DNA from: Antilocapra americana | Lineage: Eukaryota; Chordata; Mammalia; Artiodactyla; Antilocapridae | Direction of reading: 5' to 3' | Assembly: GCA_007570785.1 (NCBI GenBank) | Contig: ML664161.1 | Span: forward strand, 7,469,035 to 7,533,034 | Length of the DNA stretch: 64,000 nt | Part shown: positions 45,042-55,614 of the stretch, one piece after another | How positions within the stretch are numbered: position 1 is the stretch's first letter | Layout: the number at the start of each line of letters is the position of its first letter | The notes under the pieces: generated by a model | Databases searched by the model: none | What the model was told of the DNA's origin: nothing | The model's input: the letters and a program-made list of their open reading frames with translations, nothing else | Program-made: the position numbers and the translations under genes

Positions 45042-45265
45042 AATCCTTCTCCAGTGATTCAGTGGTAAAGAATCCGCCTGCATTGCAGGAGCCACGGGAG
45101 ATGTGAGTTCGAACCCTGGGTAGGGAAGATCCCCTGGAGAAGGCAATGGCAGCCCACTCCAGTATTCTTGCCTGGAGAATCCCATGGACAGAGGAGCCTG
45201 GAAGGCCACAGTCCATAGGGTTGCAAAGAGTCAGATAGGACTGAGGAGACTGAGCATGCAATCCT
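45042..45265 (+). mobile_element. Bov-tA SINE
   Basis: Forward Bov-tA with an extra nine or so bases in the head (ccacgggagatgtgag). Short repeat aatcct at 45042-45047 and 45260-45265. Three antisense frames over it (45024-45283) are SINE shadows. Confidence 0.92.
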
Positions 45266-46544
45266 AATTATGATTGCTCTCACCTTCTACAGTCATTCTT
45301 CCTGAAGTATTTGACTCCGTATTGTTCATTTGAGAGGAGGAGGTGGAAAGTGGGGCAGCAGAGCAGGGAGAGAGAGAGTGAGACACACAGCCATCCAGCC
45401 TGTGTTCCATCTTATGAGTATGGTTGGAAAACTAGAGACTATCAAGAGCTTACAGGTTCCATTTCAAGGACTTTGAGGTGAGACTTTTCCTTAGGAAAGG
45501 AATGCCAAGAAATAACACAAACTTTCAGAGATGTCATCTTACTGGCAGAGAGAGCGTTGATTCTAGGGAACAATTCATTTCTGACCATTTCAAGTCTTAA
45601 ATTCCCTAAATGATGGTTCAAATAGTTTTCCTCTTTGTAGTCAGAGTCTTCCTCTTTGCAGTTAGACAGAACCAGCAGCCCAGTTCACACTGCCAGTGTG
45701 AACTGGCAGGAGGTGGGCAAAGAGGTTGTTCTGCAGAGGATGTCACTGCTCCCTGGTCAAGGGGTCCTGCCCAAATTAGTTCCCACCTGAGAGAAGGGTG
45801 TGGCCTCTGCAAGCGCTGGCCGGGAAAGGTCTTCATGAATAAAGGATTCAGCATCGCCATGCAACTAAAGGCAAGATATTGTGGATTCAGTCAGGGTATC
45901 TTCAGGAATAGAAGGAAAGCTGAGACCAATAATCCAACAGGCATTTAAGTAGCATTTCAGAAGGGACTTGGGAACTATAGTTCAAGGACCATGAGAGTAA
46001 ACATTGTGAAAGTTTTCCAAAGTTTTGTATCTTGTCCATGTTTAATTTTTAACATTGTATGTCTCCTACAATCTCCTATATAAAGACAAGCGTTGTATAA
46101 TGAAAAGAGCTACACATTTGCATGAGGGATGAAAGGAACTGGGAACCCCAAAGCCAGGAACTTCAGGGCATAGAGTGGGAGGTGGTAGCTTCCCCTTTGG
46201 ATGGAAGGAAGAGTAAGCAGATGGTCTGCTCTTGAGACTTTGTGCCAGGACTTAGAAATACCTAAAAGGTTCTCTGGTGGAGGTGGCAATGTTTGTTGTC
46301 TCCCCCAAACCGATACCTAGACTCCCTTTTCCATACTGGGAGAGCTAGATTTTGTTTCACACCCTCCAGATGACAGATCCTGATTGGACTAAGTTAATTA
46401 CGGTGGTGACATTTCCCTTGTCACTGATCAACCAGTGATAGGATTGTCCTGGCTAATGAAATGTGTATAGAATTCCATTGGAGAGCAGGCACCTGGCAAA
46501 GTTTTTCCTGTTCTGGGTTTTTTTTTTAAGCTCTTAAAAAAATA
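45266..46544. other. Unassigned stretch with a short palindrome
   Basis: No repeat family recognised. Contains a perfect 13-bp inverted repeat with a 1-base loop at 45680-45706. The 112-codon frame 45610-45948 reads through the palindrome and has no domain. Confidence 0.45.
45680..45706. repeat. Perfect short palindrome
   Basis: ccagttcacactg (45680-45692), c, cagtgtgaactgg (45694-45706). Confidence 0.95.
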
Positions 46545-46768
46545 CATACAAAAGAAAAACAGATCTTATTTTATAGGATGTTCCATCTTCACATACTGGG
46601 TTATAAGAGAAGTAGTAATAAATTTTAAATAATTCAAATCACATATAGTATATTCTCTGATGAAAATTCAACTAAATTAGAAATCAACAATTGTAAGATA
46701 TCTAGAAAATTCACAAGTATTGAGAAGTTTAATAATATACTTCAGAATAATCTATGAGTAATAAATAA
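46545..46768 (+). mobile_element. Old L1 ORF2 remnant, part 1
   Basis: Sense L1 ORF2: gtatattctctgatgaaaat, actaaattagaaatcaacaa, gaaaattcacaagtattgag. Broken by the SINE pair at 46769-47060. Confidence 0.75.
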
Positions 46769-47060
46769 ATTGGTGGCTCAGATGGTAAAAGAATCTGCCC
46801 TCAATGCAGGAGACGTTGGGAAGATCCCCTGGAGAAGGAAATGGCAATGCATTCCAGTTTTCTTGCCTGGAGAATCCCGGGGACGGAGGAGCCTGGTGGG
46901 CTGCCATCTATGGGGTCGTACAGACATGACTAAAGTGACTTAGCAGCAGCGGCAGCCAGTTTTATTGCCTGGAAAAATCCCATGGACAGAGGAGCCTGGC
47001 AGTCTATAGTCCATGGTGTCACAAAGAGTCGGACAGAACTGAGCAACTAACACTAATACA
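46769..47060 (+). mobile_element. Bov-tA followed by a second Bov-A unit
   Basis: A Bov-tA with shortened head (46769-about 46956) is followed without gap by a second copy of the body (46957-47060, tattgcctggaaaaatcccat to gcaactaacac). The arrangement recalls the dimeric Bov-A2 family. Confidence 0.85.
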
Positions 47061-47065
47061 CACTA

Positions 47066-49341
47066 ACTAATAAGCAAATTATAAGGGAAAGTTGGAAATA
47101 TTTCAGACTAAAAGATAATAAAAGTACAGCATATCAAAATTTTGGATTCAGCTAAATTAAGGCTTAGAATACTTTTTAAATCCATAGTTTTAAATGCCTG
47201 TATTAGAGAAAAAAAAAAAAAGATATAGCATGAAATAAATGCCCTAAGCTTCCACTTTAAGAAGCTAAGAAACGAAGTGTTACATCAACCTGAAATAAAC
47301 CTAACAGAGTAAAGAAGGAGATAATTAAGACCATAAATCATTGAATAAAAACAGAGAAAATTAACAAATTCAAAGGCAGCACTCTGAAAAAATATTTTTA
47401 AAAAGACAGAGAGCAAAGACTTATTACAAGTATAGGAAATGAAAAGAAGATATATCACTAAAAGGTATATAGTCATTAGATAATAATAGAACACTATGAA
47501 ATTTTATGCCAATAAATTTAACAGATTACATGCAATAAACAAATTCTTTGAAAAATGAAACATAACAAAAATGACAGAAAATCTAAATAGCCCTACAATC
47601 ATTAAAGAGATTGAATTTGTTACCAAAAACCCTCCCCTGAGGAAAAGTCCAGGCCAAGATTTTTTCACTGCTAAATTCTATCAAAAATTTAAAGATGAAA
47701 TAATGTCCCTCTGTCACAAATTCTTTCAGAAAATAGGGTTGGTAAAAATACTTCTGAACTCATTCTATGAGAGCATTCACACTGATTTTGAAAACTGGAA
47801 AATACATCAGAGAGAAGAAAGGAAGGGAGAGAGAGAGAGGAAAAGGAAGGAGGAGGAGGAAGAGGGGAAAAAGAGAAAAGAAAATGACAGCTTCATAAAT
47901 ATAAGTACAAAAATAGAATACAAAATATTAGCAAATAGAATATCTCTCAATATGATAAAAAAGAAATCTCTTAAGAAAAACCAGTAGCTAGTACTTAACA
48001 GTGAAATAGTGTACCTCTTCCTCTTAAGACTGGGAATAAGGCAAAGAAGCGGGTTCATACCACTGCTGTTCCATACTGTACTGGCCATCCTAGTCAGTAC
48101 AATAAAATAATAAAAAAAGATAAAAACGATAAAGATTGGGATAGAAAGAATGAAACTATATCTATTCACAGACAACATGATGGCTTATATAAAAAATCCA
48201 GAGTATCTATAAAACCACAATAGAAATAATGTTAGTTTATTCATATCAAGGATACAAAGTCAGTATACAAAAGATTCAATTGTATTTTTAATAAATAGCA
48301 GCAATTTTACAGTTAAAAACAATTCTACTTGCAATAGTATTTTAAAACACATAAAATATTTGAGAATAAATTTAAGAAGACATGGGTAAGATCTATATGC
48401 AAAAACTTAATGTGAGAAAATAAAGACCCAAATCAATGGAGAAATGCCATTTTACATGAACTGGAAGGCTCAATATTTTCAAGATGTCATTAAACCACAA
48501 ATTGATTTATGGATTCAATAAATCTTGAGTCATTACTCCATCAGGAGTTTTGATAGAAATTAATAAACTGATCCTAAAATTTATATGGAAATACAAAAAA
48601 CTTAGACAATCCAAAACAAATTGGAATAAGGAGAATAAAGTTGGAAGACTGGTATTGGTTGACTTTGAAACATTATAAAGTTACAATAATCAAAACAACT
48701 TAGTACTTGTATGAGGGAAGAGAGAACAGTGCATCAGAAATGGAACAGAAAATCTAGAAATAGGTCCATATTTACACAGTCATCTAATTTTGAACAAAGC
48801 CATTAAAACAATTCAATGGGGAAAGGAAATCTTTTCAACAAATGATTCTTGAATAACTGGATATACGTATATACAGAAAGAAACTTCATCCCCTCTCCCA
48901 CAACTCCCTTACACCATTCGCAGAAGTTAATTCAAATGGGTCATATATCTAAACATCAAAGTTAAAACTATGAAGCTTTTAGAAGGATGCAGAAAGCAAA
49001 ATCATTAAAAAAATTTTTAAATTTCTGTTTATCAAAAGATACTATTAATAAAATAGACAAACCATAGACTGAGAAAATAATGTTAGCAGAGCATATACAT
49101 GAAAGAAGATTGGTATCCATTATATGAAAATAACACAACTCAGTAATAAACTGACAAATCCAATAAAATTGGGTAAAAGATTTCGAAAAACACTTCACAG
49201 AAAGACAGCAACAAACATTGGCAAAGGTGTGATGCAATCCTAATATATATATCATGTAAGTGACTCTCATACATTGTTAATAGAAATGAAAACATTTTAC
49301 AATCACTTTGGGAGATGTTCTGGCAGTTTCTTAAAAAGTTA
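47066..49341 (+). mobile_element. Old L1 ORF2 to 3' region, part 2
   Basis: Sense L1 with many stops and deletions. The frame at 47571-47987 keeps KEIEFVTKNPPLRKSPGQDF, the start of the L1 RT domain; most of the RT core is deleted around 47990. A GA-rich expansion at about 47812-47885 reads as a Glu/Lys/Arg run. The distal part (gatgttctggcagtttctta near 49315) is the usual end of ORF2. Confidence 0.85.
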
Positions 49342-49540
49342 AACATATTTTTTAAAAATAATCATGGAATTCCCTGGTGGTCCAGTGGTTAGGACTCTGT
49401 GCTCTCACTGCTGAGGGCCTGGGCTCAATCCCTGGTCAGGGAACGAAGATCCCACAAGCTATGAGGTGCAGCTCCTCCCTGCGCCTGCCCATAAAAAGTA
49501 AATTTAGTAAAGTAATACATACTAACATTTTTTTAAAATC
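49342..49540 (+). mobile_element. CHR-type SINE inside L1
   Basis: SINE at about 49361-49523: ttccctggtggtccagtgg, ctcaatccctggtcaggga. Flanks aacatattttttaaaaata (49342-49360) and aacatttttttaaaatc (49524-49540) are a TSD with small changes; the L1 reads on after it. Confidence 0.85.
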
Positions 49541-49566
49541 AGCAATTCTATTCCCAACTATGTACC
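49541..49566 (+). mobile_element. Old L1, part 3
   Basis: agcaattctattcccaacta then tgtacc, the piece between the SINE and the MaLR LTR. Confidence 0.7.
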
Positions 49567-50287
49567 TGTGGTAAGTAGTACAATGCTCCCTAAAATGTCA
49601 AGGTCCTAATCCCCAGAACCTGTGTTACATGCAAAAGAGAATTAAGGTTGCAGCTGAAATTAAGGTTGCTAAATACATTGTCCTGCAGCAGCAGCAGCAA
49701 CGTAATTACAGGATCCTTTAAAGTGGATTGTTGCTCAATAGCAAAGTTGTGCCAACTCTTTGCTACCCCCACAAATTGCAGCGCACCAGGCTTCCCTATC
49801 CTTCATTAATTCCCAGAGTTTGCTCAAACTCATGTCCATTAAGTTGGTGATGCCATCCAATCTCATCCTCTGTCACCCCCTTCTCCTCTTGCCCTCGATC
49901 TTTCCCAGCATCAGAGTCTTTCCCAATGAGTTGGCTCTTTAGGGAGCCAAATGACTAGAGTCAAATGTAAGGGTGGTTGCAGAACGGTCCCAGAAATGCG
50001 ACACTGCTGGCTTTCAAGATGGGAAAAGGGGCTGTGAACAAAGAAAGGTGCATGGCCTCTAGAAGCTGGGAATTGTAAGGAAACATTCTCCATTAGAGAC
50101 TCTAGAAGGGAACACAGCTCCGCCAGCACCTTGCTTTCAGCCCAGGGAGACCTGTATTAGATTTCTGACCTGCAGAACTGTATTGTAACTTTTGCAATTT
50201 GAGGTGCAACAGCAAAACTAGCACGATTTTCTTTTAAACCTCTAAGTTTGTGGTTATTTGTTATAGCAGCAATAGAAAGTTAATACG
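49567..50287 (+). mobile_element. MaLR-type LTR inside L1
   Basis: Begins tgtggtaagtagtacaatgc and ends near agttaatacg; the 3' part has gacctgcagaactgta and ctctaagtttgtggttatttg. 5-bp TSD gtacc at 49562-49566 and 50288-50292, as expected for ERVL-MaLR elements. Contains a BovB piece (49724-49942) and an unexpected Tigger-like patch (50184-50233). Confidence 0.82.
49724..49942 (-). mobile_element. BovB 3' fragment inside MaLR LTR
   Basis: Reverse-strand BovB 3' end from gttgctcaatagcaaagttg to caatgagttggctcttt. A roughly 220-bp copy with no certain TSD. Confidence 0.88.
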
Positions 50288-50645
50288 GTACCCAAGGAAA
50301 ATGAAAGCATATGTCTCAAGAATGTTCTTAACAGTTTTATTCATAATAGCCAAAGATTGGAAATAGCCTGGATCTCTACCAATAGGATAATGGATAAACA
50401 AACTGTGGTGTATTCACATAATAAAATATTACTCAACAATAAGAAGGAACAAATTACTCATACACACAACGTGGATGAATTTCAAAAACCTGCTGGGTGA
50501 AAGAAGCTGGACAGATCTATGTGATTTCTTTTATATAAAGTTCTAAAACAGGCAAAATTAATCTATGGTTTTAAAGAAAAAGACCTCTGAATTGCCTTTG
50601 GGATAGACTGACTATGAGAATTAATTAGGAGGGGACTTTGGATCT
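50288..50645 (+). mobile_element. Old L1, part 4 (3' UTR)
   Basis: Continues the L1 after the MaLR: gtacccaaggaaaatgaaag, cataatagccaaagattgg, aaatattactcaacaataag, agttctaaaacaggcaaaat. Ends where the Tigger begins. Confidence 0.85.
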
Positions 50646-50669
50646 TTTGAGCATTGAGGCAATGTTGTA

Positions 50670-51500
50670 TAGTAGCCCCCCCCCACCCCGCTTAGAATAC
50701 AGTTGAAGAACCCCAGGGGATACCTGAAACCATGGACAGTACCAAACCCTATATATACTATGTTTTTTTCTGATACATTCATGCATTTGATAAAGTTTAG
50801 TTTATAAATTACACATAATAAGAGACTAACAAGATAATCAATGATACAAATAGAAAAATTATAATAATATACTGAAATAAAAGTTATGTGAATGTGGTCT
50901 TTCTCTCTCAAAATATCTTATTGTACAAATTAAATGCTTTTTCCATCCTAACTAAGGATTCATCACACACCATGGCTGTAACTTTTGCAGTTTGAGGTGC
51001 AACAGCAAAACTAGCATGAATTTCTTGTTCCTTCTCTATAACTTCACAGACAGAAGTTTCATTCTTATCACAGATCTTAGCAACCTCAGCATGTCACTTT
51101 TTTTCTTCCCTTATTAAATCAAGAACTTTCACCTTTTCTTTTATAGTAAGCATGGTTCAACTTCTCTTTGGCAGATCCAAATTGCCAGCATCACTACTCT
51201 TGCACTTGCTTCACTAAGTAAAGGAAGGGTTACTTGAACAGAAGCACTGCATCACCTGACATTATCTGACAGCTGAGCCGGCTACTAAGTGGCTAATGGG
51301 TGAGATGTGCTGGACGAAGGGATGATTCATGTCCAGGGCAAGATGAAGGACAGCACAAAAATCTCGTCTCACTATTCAGACCAGACACACTCTAAACATT
51401 TATGAATTGTTTGTTTCTGGCATTTTCCATTTAATATGTTTAGATCACAGCTGATCTAGATTATAGAAAAGAAAGGGCAAGTATCTGTACTTCTGAAATC
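50670..51500 (-). mobile_element. Tigger-family DNA transposon
   Basis: Starts tagtagccccccccacccc (50670), preceded by TA at 50668-50669. Minus-strand sequence from about 51230 to 50900 retains a broken transposase N-terminus: in forward sense it reads gcaagagtagtgatgctggc, aaaggtgaaagttcttgat, gctgaggttgctaagatct. The right end near 51500 is worn. At about 0.83 kb it lacks most of the transposase. Confidence 0.8.
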
Positions 51501-51531
51501 TTACTGAGTTAACTATGTGGGAAACAGTTAC

Positions 51532-52580
51532 TGTGAGTTGAATTGTATCCCCCAAAAGATATGCTGAAGTCCTGACTCTCAATATGTGTGGACATGACTT
51601 TATTTGGGAAAAAAAGGTTTGTGCAGATGTATTCAAGTTAAGATGAGGTCATACTGACCTCAGGTGCCTGCAGCCGCTCGAAGCAGGATTTCAGTTCCCA
51701 GCCAGAGACTGAAGTCAGGCGGCAGTGAGAGCACTGAATACTAGCCACTAGACCACCAGGGTCACAGAAACAGTTGCCAGTGACAAGCCCCTGGCCCACT
51801 GGCTCTGTAGAAGTGAATTCCCATAAAGCGATGGAAAGGAGTAAAACAAGTAAAGTGTTTATTAGGAGGAACAACACACGGGTGGATTCAGAGAGAGTCA
51901 CGCCCTCGTGATTGTCTGAATCACTTACATGGAGCATTTCTTCCAGGTTTCTTTTGGCCAGTCATCTTGTTTGCCTGGTTCTGAGTCAGCCTTTGGTTTT
52001 TCTCAGGATCCTCCCATGTGTGCATGCACATCTGTCATCCAAGATGGATTCTAGCAAAGAGGCCTATGAGTAGGCTGACATCACTTCCTGTGGGGTAATG
52101 CCCCCTCCCTTTTGACCTTGGAGGAGCCTTTCTGCTCATGTGTAGTCAATAACGTCTCCTCGACCTTGGGAATGAAAAATATGTGGTCTCTTGTCTGGGC
52201 AGGGTTCAGCTCCTTTCATGCTCCTACTGTTATCTTCATCTTAGATTATCTGTCCACAGGGGACAAACTCCAGCTGCTCAGCCCATCTGTCCCCTGCCTC
52301 AACACTGGATTGGAGTAGCCTTACATCCAGTGATTGGTGTTTTTACAAGGAGACCGCGTGTAGACACATGAGCAGAGAAGAAGACAGGGAGAACACCATG
52401 TGAGGACAAAGGCAGAGACTGGGGTAAGGTAGCTACAAGCCAAGGAATGCTGCCAGCAGCTAGGAGAGAGGCTTGAAAGAGATTCTCTCTCAGAGCCTCC
52501 AGAAGAAACCAGTCTTGCCAATGCCTTGATGTCAGGTTAGTAGCTTCCAAAACTAAGAGAGAATACATTTCTGGAGTCTA
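51532..52580 (+). mobile_element. MLT1-type LTR, split
   Basis: Left part 51532-51654 (tgtgagttgaattgtatccc, gacatgactttatttggga), right part 52302-52580 (gattggtgtttttacaagga, caagccaaggaatgctgcc, gcctccagaagaaaccag). Interrupted by an ERV LTR; the sequence is continuous when it is removed. Confidence 0.82.
51655..52301 (-). mobile_element. Ruminant ERV solo LTR (BTLTR-like)
   Basis: 647-bp LTR on the minus strand: on the plus strand it runs from tgacctcaggtgcctgcagc to cccctgcctca. Polyadenylation signal AATAAA on the minus strand at about 51861-51866. Flanks atac (51651-51654) and acac (52302-52305) are a probable 4-bp TSD with one change. No internal retroviral genes are present. Confidence 0.82.
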
Positions 52581-53511
52581 AATTATAATATATATGTGAA
52601 GCATTTAAGTCTCTAAAACTAAATTTGAATTGTTGAAACTAAACAGTGGCTATCAGAGTATAACATTATACAATATATAGTTCTTTAAACTTTTCTATGT
52701 ATTTGAAAAGTTTTATAAAATGTTAGAGTAATAACTGTGAAACTTGACTCATCACTAAGGGGTGAAATCAATTCAGTGGGTTAGATTAGCATTTTTCTAA
52801 AGCAAAATAGATTAGAATGGAAGAGAATGCATACAATAAGGACAAGTATTTCATTTCAATTATACATAATACATATACTTATATATAAATGCAAAGGATC
52901 ATGATATAAAACTATTTGCTTAGTGGAGGCCAAGCCAAAACTATTTGTGAAATACTACCTTAGTCTCATAAGCTTCCCAACATCCCATACTGTGTGCACC
53001 GATGTTTTTACACTCACATCTAATCCATGCACCATTTACACAAATTCAGAGCTCTTGTTATGAAAACACTTGTATATCATCTCTCTTTGATCCATTATCG
53101 CAGTTAATGAGCCACATTCTCCCAGAGTTTCTTCCAAGGGAATTCACAGGGCTCATTGTGAGCCATATTTATACCTTCAAAATCCCAGGGTAGCTTTTAG
53201 TAATTTTCTGCATCACGACACTAAATGAAGCTTAAAAGAATGAGTAAAACTCTTGCCAGATGCTCTTCATCATTTTTTGGAAGGCAAAGTGATCTAGCCC
53301 CTCAATGAAGAGTTTTGCCATAAACCCTGCTGCTAGAGCTTAGTTCAGTCTAGAAATCATGTGAATTCATAGAATTACACCCATCATTTGTATTTAAAGA
53401 TAACATGAGTCATGCTAGAGAGAATACTTTTTAAAAGATGATTTAGTTGGAAATAGCTATTTTAATCTACTATTGTGCTATATTTAAGTGTTCAATAATG
53501 TAATGAGTGTT
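52581..53511. other. Unassigned AT-rich stretch
   Basis: TA-rich segments near 52590 and 52860-52900. The frame 53002-53193 has no domain. Confidence 0.45.
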
Positions 53512-53700
53512 CAGTTGAGTTCAACCAATATTTATTAACATTCACTTATGTGTCAGGCACAATGTTTTAACTCAGAGGATATAATGATGACTAATACTCA
53601 TCTCAGCCCTTGAGGAACTCACAGTATGGGAGAACAGGCACATATATAGCTCATTTCAAGAGGCAGGTGGGTGCCATCCACAGGGCTCTGGAGGTGGACA
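53512..53700 (-). mobile_element. L2 3' end
   Basis: Antisense L2: caaccaatatttattaacatt, tgtgtcaggcacaatgttt, tgaggaactcacagtatggg. Confidence 0.7.
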
Positions 53701-54419
53701 AGTGTTTGGCTAAGCTGGAGTATTCAAGACTTCAGTTGAGCCTTGAATGCTTTGAAAAGGTTATCTAAAAAGGAAAGGATCTGGGCAGAGGTAGGATGGC
53801 TTCCTGACTGTTATAAAGAGTGACTCTGGCTGACTATGGACATTTTCTTTTCCTGAATGGGGTACATACTATCAACACTACTTTCACTATTGTTCACTTG
53901 ATCACCTGGCTTGAAGCAGTATGAGCTCTCCATCATAACATTTCTCTTCCCCACCCATCCCCTTCATCTGTACTCTGTGGAAAGTAGTCTTTATGTACAA
54001 TCTGCACTTAAGGGTTGAATATCTACGTAAATTATTTGGGATTTTTCTGCAAAAGGATTTGCTTATTCTTCACCATTTATTTATTCAATCATTTATTTAT
54101 ATCAGTATGGACTCCTAGACACTAATTTTATGTTTCAAGTTATAATTTAATACTACTTTGTTGATTTTGTTGCTCAGATTTTTCCAGCTTTGGCCACTGA
54201 GAGCTCTTTCACTGGACTCTCGTGTCTCTTTGACATACCCCCATCATCGTGGGCTTTAAGTTTTAGCATTTTCTAACGTTTTGGCTCCTGGAATACCTTG
54301 TGTACTTTCTGCTCCAGTTTTATAAGCAGCCTTTTCTCCAAGGAGACCTGGTTCCTTTTATGGGAGAATAGTATTGGATACCGAGATCTGGGTGCAAGAT
54401 GTGTTCATTACTATTGGGG
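53701..54419. other. Unassigned non-coding stretch
   Basis: No repeat or exon recognised. Confidence 0.45.
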
Positions 54420-55614
54420 TGTCATTGCTTCTAGTCTCTCTTAGCCGATAAACCAAGGAGATACATGTGTGAATATATTTCCTTGTGTATATACACATAA
54501 CTATATGTATTGGATTGACCAAAAACTTTATTGGGGATGTTGATAGTGGAGAAGGCTATGCATGTAACAGGGACAAGGCATATATTAGAATGCTCTGTAT
54601 TTTTGCTCAATTTTGCTGTGAATTTAAAATTGCTCTAAAATTAGTATTTTTGGGGTCAACCCACAGAATGGAAGAAAATATTTGCAAATTATGTATTTGG
54701 TAAAGATTTGTTCCCAGAATATTCAAAGAACTCTTACAACTCAATAATAAAGACAAATCAATTGCAAATGCACCAAAGATTTTAATAAACATTTTTTCCA
54801 AAAAGAGCTACAAGTAGTCAATAAGTGTTTGAAATTATGCTCATCATGATTAGTCATTAGGTAAATGCAAATCAACAGTGCACTAGGATACCACTTCACA
54901 TCACATTAGGATGGCTATACTAAACCAAAGACAGCATTTGTGAGGTGTGGAGAAATTGGAACCCTCATACGTTGCTCTGGGAATGGCAAAATGGTACAGC
55001 CGTTTTGTAAAATAGTTTAGCAGCTCTTCAAACGTTAAACAGAGGATTAGCATATGACCTAGAAATTCCACACCTGGGTATATGCCCAATATAATTTAAA
55101 ACAGGTGTTTGAACAAAAACTTGTCCACTAAAATTCAGAAACACTATTCACAATAGCAAAAGGTGGAAACAACCCAAATGTCCATCAACAGATGAATGGA
55201 AAAACAAAATGTTGTATATCAACACAATGGAAAATTATCTGGGAATAAAAAGAAATGAAATATTAATACACGCTAGTGTTTTCAATGAATGAACATGGAA
55301 AACACTACACTAAGTGAAAGAAGCCAGACACAAAGGCCACATCTTGTATGAATCCATTCATATGAAATATCCAGAATGTGCAAGTCCTTAGAAATGAAAG
55401 ATTGGGGTGGTAAGGAGTTGGCTGGAGGGAACAATAGGGAATGATTGCTAAAAGTAGGAAGTTTCTTTGTATGGAGATGAAAATGTTCTGAAATTAGTGT
55501 TGAAGGTTGCACAACTCTGTGAATGTACTAAATATCACTGACTTGTATACTTTAAAAGGATGACTCATGATATATGAACTATATCTCAATAAAGCTGTTG
55601 TCATTGCTTCTAGT
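54420..55614 (+). mobile_element. Composite L1M insertion between 16-bp direct repeats
   Basis: tgtcattgcttctagt occurs at 54420-54435 and 55599-55614. Inside are two L1M pieces on the same strand: a 3' UTR end at about 54532-54655 (gggatgttgatagtggag, ctcaattttgctgtgaatt) and an ORF2-to-3' end at 54656-55598 (caacccacagaatggaag, gaaacaacccaaatgtccatc, tatctcaataaagctgtt). A frame remnant at 54607-55089 is broken. Confidence 0.8.

Noticed and set aside
45610..45948. 112-codon open frame as a possible gene
   Set aside because: No domain, signal or splice context; an overlapping antisense frame of similar length exists, and it reads through a palindrome. Length is within chance for this base composition.
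50184..50233. Independent small Tigger insertion
   Set aside because: No terminal repeats and no TA duplication at the edges; it corresponds to an internal Tigger segment, so a templated patch is the better reading.
54506..54665. Mariner MITE suggested by tattggattgaccaaaaactt and ggggtcaaccca
   Set aside because: The right-hand match belongs to L1 ORF2 (caacccacagaatgg is normal L1M sequence) and the interior is L1M 3' UTR. The left match alone is too little.
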